Source: Schistocephalus solidus
Lineage: Eukaryota > Platyhelminthes > Cestoda > Diphyllobothriidea > Diphyllobothriidae
NCBI GenBank assembly: GCA_017591395.1
Contig: WEDG01002035.1
Span: forward strand, 1 to 64,000
DNA: 64,000 nucleotides
Reading direction: 5' to 3'
The notes below the pieces were generated by a model that saw nothing but the letters and a program-made list of their open reading frames with translations, had not been told where the DNA came from and did not search any database. Both the position numbers and the translations under genes were made by a program. Positions 46,365 through 57,244 of the stretch are shown piece after piece; within the stretch, counting starts at the first letter, position 1, and every line of letters starts with the position of its first letter.

Positions 46365-47567
46365 AGAGTCATTTGTCGAAATTAACGTGATTAATATTTT
46401 GCGAAATAAGAGTTGGTGGCAGCTGGTTTGTAGAACCTGCCACGCCAGCAGGGAAATCTAGCAATGACGTCAATGTGTAGTTTGTACGCAAGACATTCCG
46501 TCACTAGTGACTCTCACTCGTTTCTCAAATGTGTTCTTCCCGGATCAAAAAGTCTCTCGCCCTGACTGACGTACAAGTGTAATCATAGGTTTTGAGTAGG
46601 CCATAACGCGGTCTTGTGCTGAAGTGAGTTTTCATTCTCTAGTAAAAGCATACTGACTAATGTTTTCTAAAAACGCATTATTCAGCCTAATTTAATCTGA
46701 AATTTGCTTAAATTTGGCCGATCTACTCTTCCTCAATTTATTCATTGTACCTGTAGCAGAGGACGTAACCGATAATTAGAAAAAAATGTTCTCACCTCTA
46801 TCGCTTGATAATTTACGCATTGCGTGAATTGGTTAAAGTACCACACCTCTTATCATCTTCAGTTTCCCAGGATTCCGTGGAAGGTTTATTGTGTTCGTAA
46901 GCGTTCGCACTTCACATCTAAACTCAGTTCATGTTTACTAAAATAGACACACAGGATAAGCACAGGTTAAAGTGTATATGCCGAGGTGTGATAGGCCTTC
47001 CTTAAAAATTATCAAGTGTATACCAAAGTGTCTTTCGACTCCTTTGGTCTAAAACTTAACAATTTCAGAACAGTCTGCAAAGCTTAAGTCCAAATCACGT
47101 ATAATGGCTGTATCAAATTTCTACTGGTTATCATACTCAATTTTATGCATTATCGGAGGTTAACTAATGAAGTACTTTTCATTTTTTGCTATACTTTAGG
47201 TGACTTAACATGAAGCAATGATCGAGCAACTATAATGTCCACTTTTATATATGAAACCTGCTAAGAATCTTTGAAACCTTCTTTTCTATGAGCATGTGTA
47301 ATTCCAGCTGCAATACCAGATATAGTCGATTAAAATATACCTTTTATTTCTGATATCCGATTTTGGTGACATCGGTTTAGAGGCGCACGGTTTATCTCCA
47401 ATACTGTTATAGGAGTAAACGTGAAATTTAATAACAGTACATATATTGTGCGTCCTGTGCATGGACAAATTTTGAGTTGAACTGTCCACTTTTAGAAGTA
47501 TAGGCAAGCGGGTTCCGCTTTCAGTAAATTTTGCTACTTTCGCGTGATTATTACGTTCATTTTTTTT

Positions 47568-48223
47568 TCTAGTTTAGCATAACCTTCAAAATGTCGATCG
47601 CCTCCATTGAAATTTGAAGCTCAGTGAAATTTTAGGGCTACTTAATCTCTGGAGGGACAAAAGGCAACTTAACGAAGGGCCAAAGCTAACTGGCGATTGG
47701 TTGGTTCTATTAATGCCAGGAAATTTGAATCAAAGGGATATTTGTCACTAAGAGATAACAGCTGAATGGAACACTGGAAAAGCCCATAGGAATCGATGTG
47801 GCCAGATTTACAAGGCGCCGTCTCTTGGAAGGAGATAATGACGAACAGTATATAATTATCGGAACCTCTAACCACGCATCGATTGCCGATAGTACTTATA
47901 TAATGTTGGTTTGCCGATGTTAGGTCCGTTCGACCGTCATAATCCGACGATATCCACAGTATGCTCCAGAGGAGGGTGGTGGTGAATTGTGCGGAAAGTA
48001 TTTTTAAGTGCTAGTAGACTTGCACTGCATCTTCCACACCCTCTCTCCCCTTACCCGCGTATGTTCCGTGTTAAGGCATTGTAACGAAGCCCAGAGGCGG
48101 GATTGGGCGCTGATGAATCATCTCCCATGGAGTGGGAAAGTGGGGGTGGCATGATCCTGCATCTGCCTGTGCCCAAGTGGGTCACGCGCACCCATCCCCA
48201 TGTTTGACATTTGTTATGATACC

Positions 48224-48256
<33 letters not shown>

Positions 48257-49461
48257 GCCTGGTGCACGCTGATTTGTACCCACTGTGTTTGTCCAGCGCA
48301 TCTACCACGCGGCCTGTTTAGGGGGCACACGGATGTTAGGTAATGCTGCGAGACGCAGGGATTTTGGTCCCTAGCATTGAGCGTGACGTAGAAATGGGTT
48401 TAACAGTGCATTCTGGTAAAGGGTCAGCATACCGGCGGCTTAAGCTGTCTGTGTACAGTCATAAAACCGTCGTCAATAGGTAAATTACGTTGGGCCGAAT
48501 ACAAGAGCGCGCATATAGCAAATCGAAAGGACATGGAAAAAGAAGAGGTTATCACAGAAAACATGGTATTTATTGGCCTGATGTTTCGGATGCTCTCTTA
48601 AGCCCATCATTTGAGACAGTTGCAGTTGCATGGTTAGACAGCAAAATTCAGTTTTTGAAGAAATTCTGTGGAGGTTCCTAGCATTTACTTCAGGGACCTT
48701 TGGATGAAAACTGCTGGCGTGCTTTGAAAGGAAATGAAGACCAATTCGTAGCAATCAAATGCGATATAAATTAAGCATTTTTGCTTACTTGTTGTTGAAT
48801 TTGGATTTAATTTTGGCAACAGATACGACATATTTTAAGCATTATTCTGATTGTTGGCCAGTTCATATAAGAGGAGTAATCACGACAAAGTAGAATACAG
48901 TTTTTAGGAATCGCGCTTTAGTAAACTCCATTAAATTGTCATTAATGCAGATTTAATAACGGACGGCTTTGCAGTGGTATTGGATGACAACCGAGAACAT
49001 CTGACATTGTACTGCGCAGTAGAATTCCACTTAACGAGCGAACTCCCAAAGAGAACTAGATGAGTTGATGAGAACTCTCAGCGATTTTATGCTAACGCGT
49101 ACCTCTCAAACATTCGCGGTCGCAATAATGGAAACCCGTTATTGGAATCATCAGATGACAACGAATACCAGCTGAAAGACCGGGATCCCGAAAAAAAATT
49201 AAAGTACTGCATCGAGTTTATGTCCACCTTCAATGAGACAGTGCACGTCTAACAGACAGAACTATCTCTTGGATGAGTAAAAAGGTTTTCTATGGCGTTT
49301 CAGTGTTAAAGAAGCCTACATAAAAACTGTCAGATATTGCATGTTCACAATGCAGTATAACTATAACTGGTACTTGCTTGGTCATGCTTTATCATAAAGG
49401 ATGCATGATATGGTCTTTTTCGCAAATAGAAGCGCCAGTAAGCCGCAAGCATGCGCTTAAA
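47568..49461. other. Spacer (loop) of the giant inverted repeat
   Basis: About 1.9 kb of single-copy sequence lies between the arms. It holds an (AAT)n microsatellite, a GC-rich repeat-like block around 48030-48380 and AT-rich remainder. Open frames (for example 48485-48754 minus) are short and unrecognised. No transposase-like or integrase-like motif was seen. Confidence 0.8.
48223..48255. repeat. (AAT)n microsatellite
   Basis: About eleven AAT units, at the edge of a GC-rich block that reads like a retroposon 3' end on the minus strand. Confidence 0.95.
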
Positions 49462-49584
49462 AATGAACGTAGTAATCACGCGAAAGTAGCAAAATTTACT
49501 GAAAGCGGACCCCGCTTGCCTAGACTTCTAAAAGTGGACAGTTCAACTCAAAATTTGTCCATGCACAGGACGCATAATATATGT

Positions 49585-49965
49585 TCTTCTAGAATTAGGT
49601 ATACGCCCCTGCATCGTCCCCGCACCACTTGGTGTGGAGCATACGGTGGACCTCGTTGAAATCGACGGTCGAACTGTCATACGCTAGTTCTTGTGTGCTG
49701 ATTCGATGTCGAATAAAGTCTTCCGACTAGACAGGTCTATCGGTAGTCTGTCACATCGACTTGACAGAAACAACATTATCGACGATGGAAAATAACGGTG
49801 TGCCTTCTTACTGATTTACTGGAGGCAAGGTTGCTTAACGGCGTTTAACGCGCAATTTCCTTACCCAAAATAAACACGGCTAGCAGCAAGCATGCGCTTA
49901 ACAATGAAGGCAGTAAAATAAAAAAAGAACAATTCACCGACCACATAACGTTTTCGCAAAAGGTG
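49585..49965 (+). mobile_element. 381-base insertion found only in the right arm
   Basis: In the left arm ATATATGT is directly followed by ACTGTTATTAAATTT (reverse-complement reading). Here the same junction is split by 381 bases. The insert carries the 3' part of repeat family D at 49607-49690 (GTGGAGCATACGGTGGACCT, GACGGTCGAACTGTC) and ends with a second copy of GCAAGCATGCGCTTAA, which also occurs in the arm at about 49448. A 3-base TGT on both sides may be the duplication. It is a SINE- or MITE-like insert that arrived after the arms were duplicated, or was lost from the left arm. Confidence 0.7.
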
Positions 49966-51035
49966 TACTCTTACTAAATTTCACGTTTACTCCTATAACA
50001 GTATTGGAGATAAACCGTGCGCCTCTAAACCGATGTCACCAAAATCGGATATCAGAAATAAAAGGTATATTTTTAATCGACTATATCTGGTATTGCAGCT
50101 GGAATTACACATGCTCATAGAAAAGAAGGTTTCAAAGATTCTTAGCAGGTTTCATATATAAAAGTGGACATTATAGTTGCTCGATCATTGCTTCATGTTA
50201 AGTCACCTAAAGTATAGCAAAAAATGAAAAGTACTTCATTAGTTAACCTCCGATAATGCATAAAATTGAGTATGATAACCAGTAGAAATTTGATACAGCC
50301 ATTATACGTGATTTGGACTTCAGCTTTGCAGACTGTTCTGAAGTTGTTACATTTTAGATCGAAGGAGTCGAAAGATACTTTGGTATACACTTGATAATTT
50401 TTAAGGAAGGCCTATCACACCTCAGCATATACAATTTAACCTGTGCTTATCCTGTGTGTCTATTTTAGGAAACATGAACTGAGTTTAGATGTGAAGTGCG
50501 AACGCTTACGAACACAATAAACCTTCCACGGAATCCTGGGAAACTGAAGATGATAAGAGGTGTGGTACTTTAACCAATTCACGCAATGCGTTAATTATCA
50601 AGCGATAGAGGTGAGAACATTTTTTTCTAATTATCGGTTACGTCCTCTGCTACAGGTACAATGAATAAATTGAGGAAGAGTAGATCGGCCAAATTTAAGC
50701 AAATTTCAGATTAAATTAGGCTGAATAATGCGTTTTTAGAAAACATTAGTCAGTATACTTTTACTAGAGAATGAAAACTCACTTCAGCAAAGACCGCGTT
50801 ATGGCCTACTCAAAACCTATGATTACACTTGTACGTCAGTCGGGCGAGACTTTTGATCCGGGAAGAACACATTTGAGAAACGAGTGAAGTCACTAGTGAC
50901 GGAATGTCTTGCGTACAAACTACACATTGACGTCATTGCTAGATTTCCCTGCTTGCGTGGCAGGTTCTACAAACCACCTGCCACCAACTCTAATTTCGCA
51001 AAAATTAATCACGTTAAATTTCGACAAATGACTCT

Positions 51036-51104
51036 GCCCCCACTCCACTTTGAGAATAAGAATACTTTAGAGAAGCAAAGCATTATCTAAAGGCTCGGAT
51101 ACCC
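51036..51104. other. Non-homologous patch in right arm
   Basis: Counterpart of 46301-46364 with unrelated, AT-richer sequence between matching flanks. Confidence 0.75.
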
Positions 51105-53266
51105 GCGAAATAACGAGCAGTGGGAGTGTAAAACTCAGACTTTCGGGTTGTAATGCAAGCGATCCCGAATGACGAGGAGTGTGACTTGAGTGGCGCCGAA
51201 ATTATCTGCAACCGTGATGATCAAAGAGGAGCGCCCATCTCTTGCTTCTTCGTTAGCCGTCGTATTTGGCCACCTATGCCATACATGGTTCTGTGCAAAC
51301 AAACCAAAAACTGCCGAACTCAAGTTGCAGTCCGATAGTTTGGACTCACTGCCAAAAATAACGAGGACCAGTGAAAACTTACCTGTATACAGACAGGAAT
51401 GTAAGACGCATCTGGGCAAAATAATCAACTGGTGGTGAGTACTGGTGTAGGCTGCAATTTTTAAGGGCAGTGTTCTGCAGGTTGCTCGCTGAGTTTCTAC
51501 TCTTCCCTTACTGGCCTACCAAATTCGTCAGCTGATCTGTTGGACTCCAAATTAATATGCCCCACCGAGAGAAAATATATTCTTATCTCATGCCATAAGA
51601 AGAAACAGACTTGACTCCAAACAGTTCAATATATCTGTAATCATTTTGGCTGTGGACGACAGTTTGTTTGCAACGTGGGTATTTTTCTGAACTTTATAGA
51701 TGTCTCCTAGTGTAAAGGCTTTATGCCACTCAGGCAAATGCTTAATTTGAAAATATAATTTCTCAACTGTGAAGTTACTACCAATGCAAAGTTTTCCAGT
51801 CTGTAGGGAAAAGAAGCATCGACGGAATAATGTCTACTATAAAGGATTTTACAAGAAAAACAGACGAATAAATTGATCGTCAGGCAAAAGCCAGTCCATC
51901 AATTTGCAGAAAGGATTTTAAAAGCATGCATGTTTTGGGAATGATCCATCGTAAAACTTAATGGTTTAAAATAGCTGGACGCTACCACCTGGCGGCCACA
52001 CATCCGCAGGCATTATATTCTCCAGTAAGAATCCTTCTCACCACGCTGAAGCACTTACCCGGTTGCTAAAATGCTTAAAGGTTGCGCTCTTTGTTGACTG
52101 GTGTTCATGTTTATTAGGTGTAAATAAGCCCTACCTGTTAGTAGAAGTACCTACAGTAGGGCACACAAACAGCTACCTTAATTTTAAAGCAGTTTTGAGC
52201 TAAATTATGAGGGTAAGCGTTGATGCAAGAGCGTGGGAATAGACCATCCCTGATGGTTAGCGCATGGTTGTGTAATGGTGGATACATATATCCCTGGCTA
52301 ACCAGTCTAACCAGATTTGAGCCGTGAGATGGTTCGTTTTCTTCTTTACAGATTGTTGGACATAATGGGCGTATTTTCTGCAGGACTATTTACAGAAAGG
52401 CGAGATTCGATATTGTGATCTTCTGGATTTTCTACTGGCATTATTCACGCCACAGCTTTATGAACAAAAGAATGATTTGTCCGATCAGCAAAGAAACGCC
52501 TCCTTAATGACTGCTTCAAGGGATCCTGCTTCGCCGCGTGTGAAGACTACATAACAAACAAGACCTAATATCACCAAAAAGGCAGAATGACAAAAGGCAG
52601 ACCAAGCATCGACTGGATGACTTTAGTTGTCTTATTAATTTGAAGGTGAATGTGTAAGGCTGATCCTCCTTAATTGCATCAGCAATACGAACAGTTGTAA
52701 AGATGTTTGCATGTTCCGTATATAATTCACAACACCACACTTCCTATTTGTTGAGAAACGACAACACTGTAGTTTTCACCTTCTTGTGAACTGACTAATT
52801 TCTGCCCGGAAACGCGGATATGGCATTACCTTGTTTAGGGCAGTAAACGGTTATTAAACGGCGCATTAATATTCAAAAGAAGCATATGTGGTGGTGGGTT
52901 CTAAAAAAATCTAAATCCAGTTGGCACTCTATTCTCGACAACCAAAAGGACACTGCAGCTATGCTTCGCATAACTGTTGTTTCCTATATGTTGCGTTATG
53001 CGTCCTACAATTCGATGGAAGACTCCTTGCCGAAATTGCTGGGCAAACCATGCGAACATCCAACTCTCCGTAAGCGGGTGCTTTCCAGTGGATGCGTCTT
53101 TTCCCTACGTTGGTTGGTTCATGCCTCAGTATGCATAGTTAGGTTGGACTAAAAGAAATGCTACAGACACATTGCTTTGAGTGCATGATGCTATCCGGGA
53201 AAACTGTTTTGTCTGGTGGACGAGGGTGTACTTATTCAGGATATACCTACCACCGTGTCTTCACCT

Positions 53267-53512
53267 TCAATTAAAACTAGCTGGAACCCTGCTCCTAGCC
53301 TCTCCTTGACCAAAGCTGGGCAAAGCCACCCGTAATATGCATGTACTCAGAGACGTAGCCGACTGTTTTATCTTTAAGCCAACTCCGAGTCTTGTTGCTA
53401 CAACAGCGAGCACATCCCCTGTGCCTATGTTTTTTTGCTCTGCGAAGCCAGGACTCACTGCGAAATGACCATCACTTGCAATGGGCTTCAGGCCGGTGTC
53501 ACGTTTTTCCAA
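53267..53512 (-). other. 81-codon open frame, right-arm copy
   Basis: One synonymous base differs from 43914-44159. See that entry. No function is proposed. Confidence 0.3.
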
Positions 53513-54037
53513 TCTGCCCTCTCAGCGCTCTCCAACCTCCTGTATATCTCACATACGAAAGGGTTACTTAGGCACAATAAACAGTAAGGAGTACCCATAT
53601 GGTTTTGTATTCAGGATATGAAAAGAGGAACGGTTTGCAATAGAGGCAGCTTTGTGTAACATTCCACGGATCTTGGGGCTACGCGTCGGGTTGGGGTAAG
53701 GATTGAGTTTAGCGTTCGTGTTGGTTGCAGGGTTAGGTTTTAGTTTAGAGTTTATACTTAAATAAGGTCCGCTGTTCAGGTTTTTGTTTTGGCCCAGTAT
53801 GAGGTTAGTACGCAGAAATATTTACCCTTGTTTGAATTATGCACAGATCCACATTTCTCACTGAGGCGGTGCGTTCCAATTCACGTGTCCTGTTGCGGAG
53901 TTCATATAAGTAAGCCGTACTCACAATGACAGCCGCAAACTGCCACACCTGAACCCTAATTCGCAGGGAATCACATTTTATGGCATAAGTGTGTTGGACA
54001 AAACAGGTGATTCCTCTCTGCGCCAAGCGGTTCCCAT

Positions 54038-54829
54038 TTGTTCCGTCATGCGAATATGCGCTCGTCCTGGTGCGTTCACGTTATGCGCAAGTGTTGTCAC
54101 ATCCGGCGACCTTGTAGCCTGACCAACGGCAACCCGGCTGGGTGCGTGCAACTGAACACTACACCAGCTCCTTGTCATAGGCAATGCAGCCCACCTCTTG
54201 GCCTCATGACTCTGGAACTTGCTCCTGCAAACGCAGTAATACGGCCAACGTCAGGGTTTCACTCGCGCGCACTCTCGCACTCTCTCTCACGCACTCCCTA
54301 TCGCGTCATCGTTTGCTCCGAGTTAGAAGCAGCTATCGTTGCCTCAACTGGCTGCTCACACATACATGCGGAAAATAATTGTTTGTCTGGAGACTGCCTT
54401 TTACTCTTACTAACGCGGGCTCTGACTACAAACTGCCACTTTAAAGGAGCATCTATGAATATTTCGGCTTTTCAATTTCCTCAGAAATTCATTTTTACCC
54501 TTAAGAAAATCAGTTTATTCAGAGTCTTCAGGTGCAGACCCTACTTTGATATGAATATTTGCGCCGAAGTCCATCAGCCACTGCGGGATAACCGCATACT
54601 ATTCACAAGCTGTCAACAGGCATTCAGTAGAATAACTTATGAAATAATTTACTGTACTACTAGTTTGGAGAATCTTTCAGCAAGCACACAGCAAATGCTG
54701 GAGAACCCACTGATGAGCGAACCCATCGATGCTGTGTCATACAGCAGCATAATATCGGTGAAACACGTGTCTGGGCTGTTAGCTTGTACCTGTGCTTCCA
54801 GTATGGTAAAGTATTACATAAGTAGATGA
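54038..54829 (+). other. 263-codon open frame, right-arm copy
   Basis: Mirror of 42599-43390. It is intact, but the two differ mostly by amino-acid-changing substitutions near the C-terminus. Probably not a constrained gene. Confidence 0.3.
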
Positions 54830-55567
54830 ACATTTTTGGTGAAAATTTAGTTATGTTTGATGCTTTTCTGTTCGCATTCCTTTCCTTGACCATTTTTGGG
54901 TCCCAAGCGACGTACAATCCCTATTCCCACCGGTCCTGTATTACACGAATCTGGGGTTACATAACCTAAGCGTCCATCTGATTGCAAGCCATAAACAAAT
55001 GCAACTTAGCTGCACGGGGTAGGAATCGCTTATACGGCCGCTGCTCGCGACGATGTCCTGAGGGATAATTAAAAGTTATTGTGTTTGACGCAGTTTTACT
55101 TCGCCAAGGGAAGTCTTGCACTCAAATGCAGCTCCGAGGCCGACGAGTACAACTCGACGCCAAACCTGGTGGGCGTAGACCTATTTTTGTCGCCGGAGAC
55201 AACAACACAGCATTATCCTTCCTTCATCAAACAGGTCTGAACGTGGACTGAATGTTTCTGCAAAGTGCCATGCGTAAATCTGCACCCCACCTCGTTTTTA
55301 TTAACGAAAATATCAGTTACTTCACGGAGGAATCAGTGTCTTTATGGGGGACTCGAATTAGCGCAGTTAGAAGGACGCTTCTAGGCCTGCTGCTTGTGTT
55401 TATGATGAACTGACTTATCCCCACATTTGGGAGCCTTCGAAGCCGCGTCTATATGCACGAACAGGCACTCTCAAACCACCGTAGGGGATTCATTGAGCAT
55501 GGCGAGCTTACCTTACTTTCTTATTCGTCGCAGGCACTAATGTCGCCTTTCAGCATCAACCTGATAC

Positions 55568-55620
55568 ACTCAAGGCTTAGTGCGGTGGACTGCTAATCAA
55601 CAGGTCGCAGTTCGGGCATC
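55568..55620 (+). mobile_element. tRNA-Ser-like SINE head in right arm
   Basis: CAAGGCTTAGTGCGGTGGAC, then TGCTAATC and CAGGTCGCAGTTCGGGC. Mirror of 41827-41880. Confidence 0.5.
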
Positions 55621-56454
55621 GAGTGGTTCACCGCCTGTGGTTGGGTGTGTCTGAATACCAGTGTCTCTCTTCTTCTTTGTGAGCATTATTTATCCTCCTT
55701 TACAACTACTGGCCATTGTGCGGCCGCCGGTGGAGGCCGGAGAGTGAGCTCAGAGGCAGATCGGGAGGAGTGAGTTCTGTTAGCGATTACTGAGGGTTTA
55801 TCAACGACTACAGCAGGAGATCGGGATAACTTGTGACAACGGCAGCAGTCGTCGGGCTGACCTATTAGTCCAATATTTAAACTATAATCCTCCTCTGATT
55901 GTTATTTTGTCAGTTTAGGATTATATTTGAATTAACAGCTGAGAACTTCTGCAGTACGAACAATTGCCAAACCGTATGATCCAATCAAAAGTACCGAACG
56001 TAGTTCTTTCTAGTTAGCATTCTATCTCAGTCAGTAGTCTAGTCAGCCCGCTCGGAACGTGCAGTTAAGAAAATTTAGAGTCTATTGTAGGTTTTTTCCT
56101 ACTCTAGTGTCAGGTTCGACCGCTATTTTAACTGTTCCAAACAGCACCTTGTTTCCTTACTGATGCTACATGTGGATAAATGCATAATCACTACTAAGTA
56201 GATGAGTGATCTTTTTAACTTATTCACAACTTTCAATTTTCAGTATTATCTATTTTTAATGATCGACTGTCTAGTTGCACCTACTATAATAATGAGCAGA
56301 GTTTGGGTTGTATTATGTGTGATGCCTAAATATGCAGAAAATATATATGGGTATTTATAAAAAAAAACTCGGGCCCAAATTTCGGTCGTTTGCGATACCA
56401 TTCAAAACACTGTTTCAATGGGTGAAATTTATTTGGTAATTTGAAAAGATCTTC

Positions 56455-57035
56455 AATTTGATCTAAGGCAGTGCCAAAAGAAAACGTTTTGTAAACTAAA
56501 AACAGCTGTTGATTAACGGGGAAGGGGGGAAATCGCAATTACGGACGCACCCGGGGTGAATGTTTACTAGAAAGATGTCCTTTTTAGGGATCGTGATCTT
56601 GAGGACAAAAATTTCCCTGGGGTATTTAGAAAACAAATTAAAACCAAAATCGACAAGCAGGAATTTTGCTAGGTTTGAACTCTTCTTTGGTCTGGACATC
56701 TTGCGAAAGGGTAGAAAGGCTGCTAGCATTCAAAAATAAATGAGGAGCACGAATATTTTATCTTAAAAGATAAAGCGTCCTTTCTGTGAGCGCAGAATTT
56801 AAAAACGAGGTAAATTTATGTAAATCAAACGAAAGGTTTTTTTGACATGACGGTTTCAGGTGTATGTGATTAAGTTTGGGAGACAATCAAATATCACTGA
56901 TAATAACCGCCCTAATAGGGTGGAACTATTTTCTCTTGTGACTTGCGTAAGTCGCTGGAAAGATATCCATCCAAAGCTGCTACTGCAGGTTCATCAACAA
57001 ATGCAGTCAATATTCTCGAACTAAACCGGCAGGAA
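56455..57035. other. Right flank of the inverted repeat
   Basis: AT-rich. Nothing recognised. No match to the left flank beyond the arm edges. Confidence 0.5.
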
Positions 57036-57039
57036 GACG

Positions 57040-57240
57040 AGCCAGTGGCGCTCTAGATTAGAGCGTTAGACATCTCAAAAATTTGCAACTAGTGTGTGCC
57101 TAGTGTGATGCCCAACTTGGCGTTTTGTATGGTTGGCTGCTGAGAGCTAGTGAGTCAGAAACGGCTATTTCAGTATCCCTTGCCTTTGCCAGCAATATTG
57201 TTCCTGCCTATGTTACCGACTGCTGTTTGCCTTAGCTCTA
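57040..57240 (+). mobile_element. tRNA-derived SINE copy
   Basis: An A-box-like CAGTGGCGCTCTAGATTAGA is followed by AGCGTTAGACATC. The body carries GTATGGTTGGCTGCTGAGAG, AGTGAGTCAGAAACGGC, TATCCCTTGCC and CAGCAATATTGTTC, the same order as the SINE at 10270-10570 but strongly diverged. Confidence 0.5.
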
Positions 57241-57244
57241 AGAA

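Larger units (their letters stand above)
41008..47567 (+). repeat. Giant inverted repeat, left arm
   Basis: This segment pairs with the reverse complement of 49462-56453. Anchors: 41319-41506 with 55935-56110, 41827-41880 with 55568-55620, 42599-43390 with 54038-54829, 43914-44159 with 53267-53512, and 47440-47567 with 49462-49585. Paired coordinates sum to about 97,426-97,461 along most of the arm, and to about 97,029 in the innermost part, so the arms are collinear except for one insertion. Identity by eye is mostly 94-99%. No transposase, integrase, polymerase or other recognisable protein gene was found in it. Confidence 0.95.
49462..56453 (-). repeat. Giant inverted repeat, right arm
   Basis: Reverse complement of the left arm 41008-47567. 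It is about 430 bases longer, mainly because of the insertion at 49585-49965, plus a 34-base divergent stretch near 51400-51433. The outer edge is at about 56453, where CAATGGGTGAAATTTATTTG and TTTGAAAAGATC are the last paired tracts. The inner edge at 49462 falls on the motif AAAAATGAACGTAGTAATCA. No target-site duplication could be fixed at the outer edges. Confidence 0.95.

Noticed and set aside
41008..56453. Polinton/Maverick-type virus-like transposon with long terminal repeats
   Set aside because: The spacer is only 1.9 kb, and no polymerase, integrase, protease or capsid-like frame was found in arms or spacer.
41008..56453. Pure assembly artefact (a read joined to its own reverse complement)
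   Set aside because: The arms differ by several percent in places, by a 381-base insertion and by a replaced patch, which a single duplicated read would not show. It cannot be fully excluded that two haplotypes were joined in opposite orientation.
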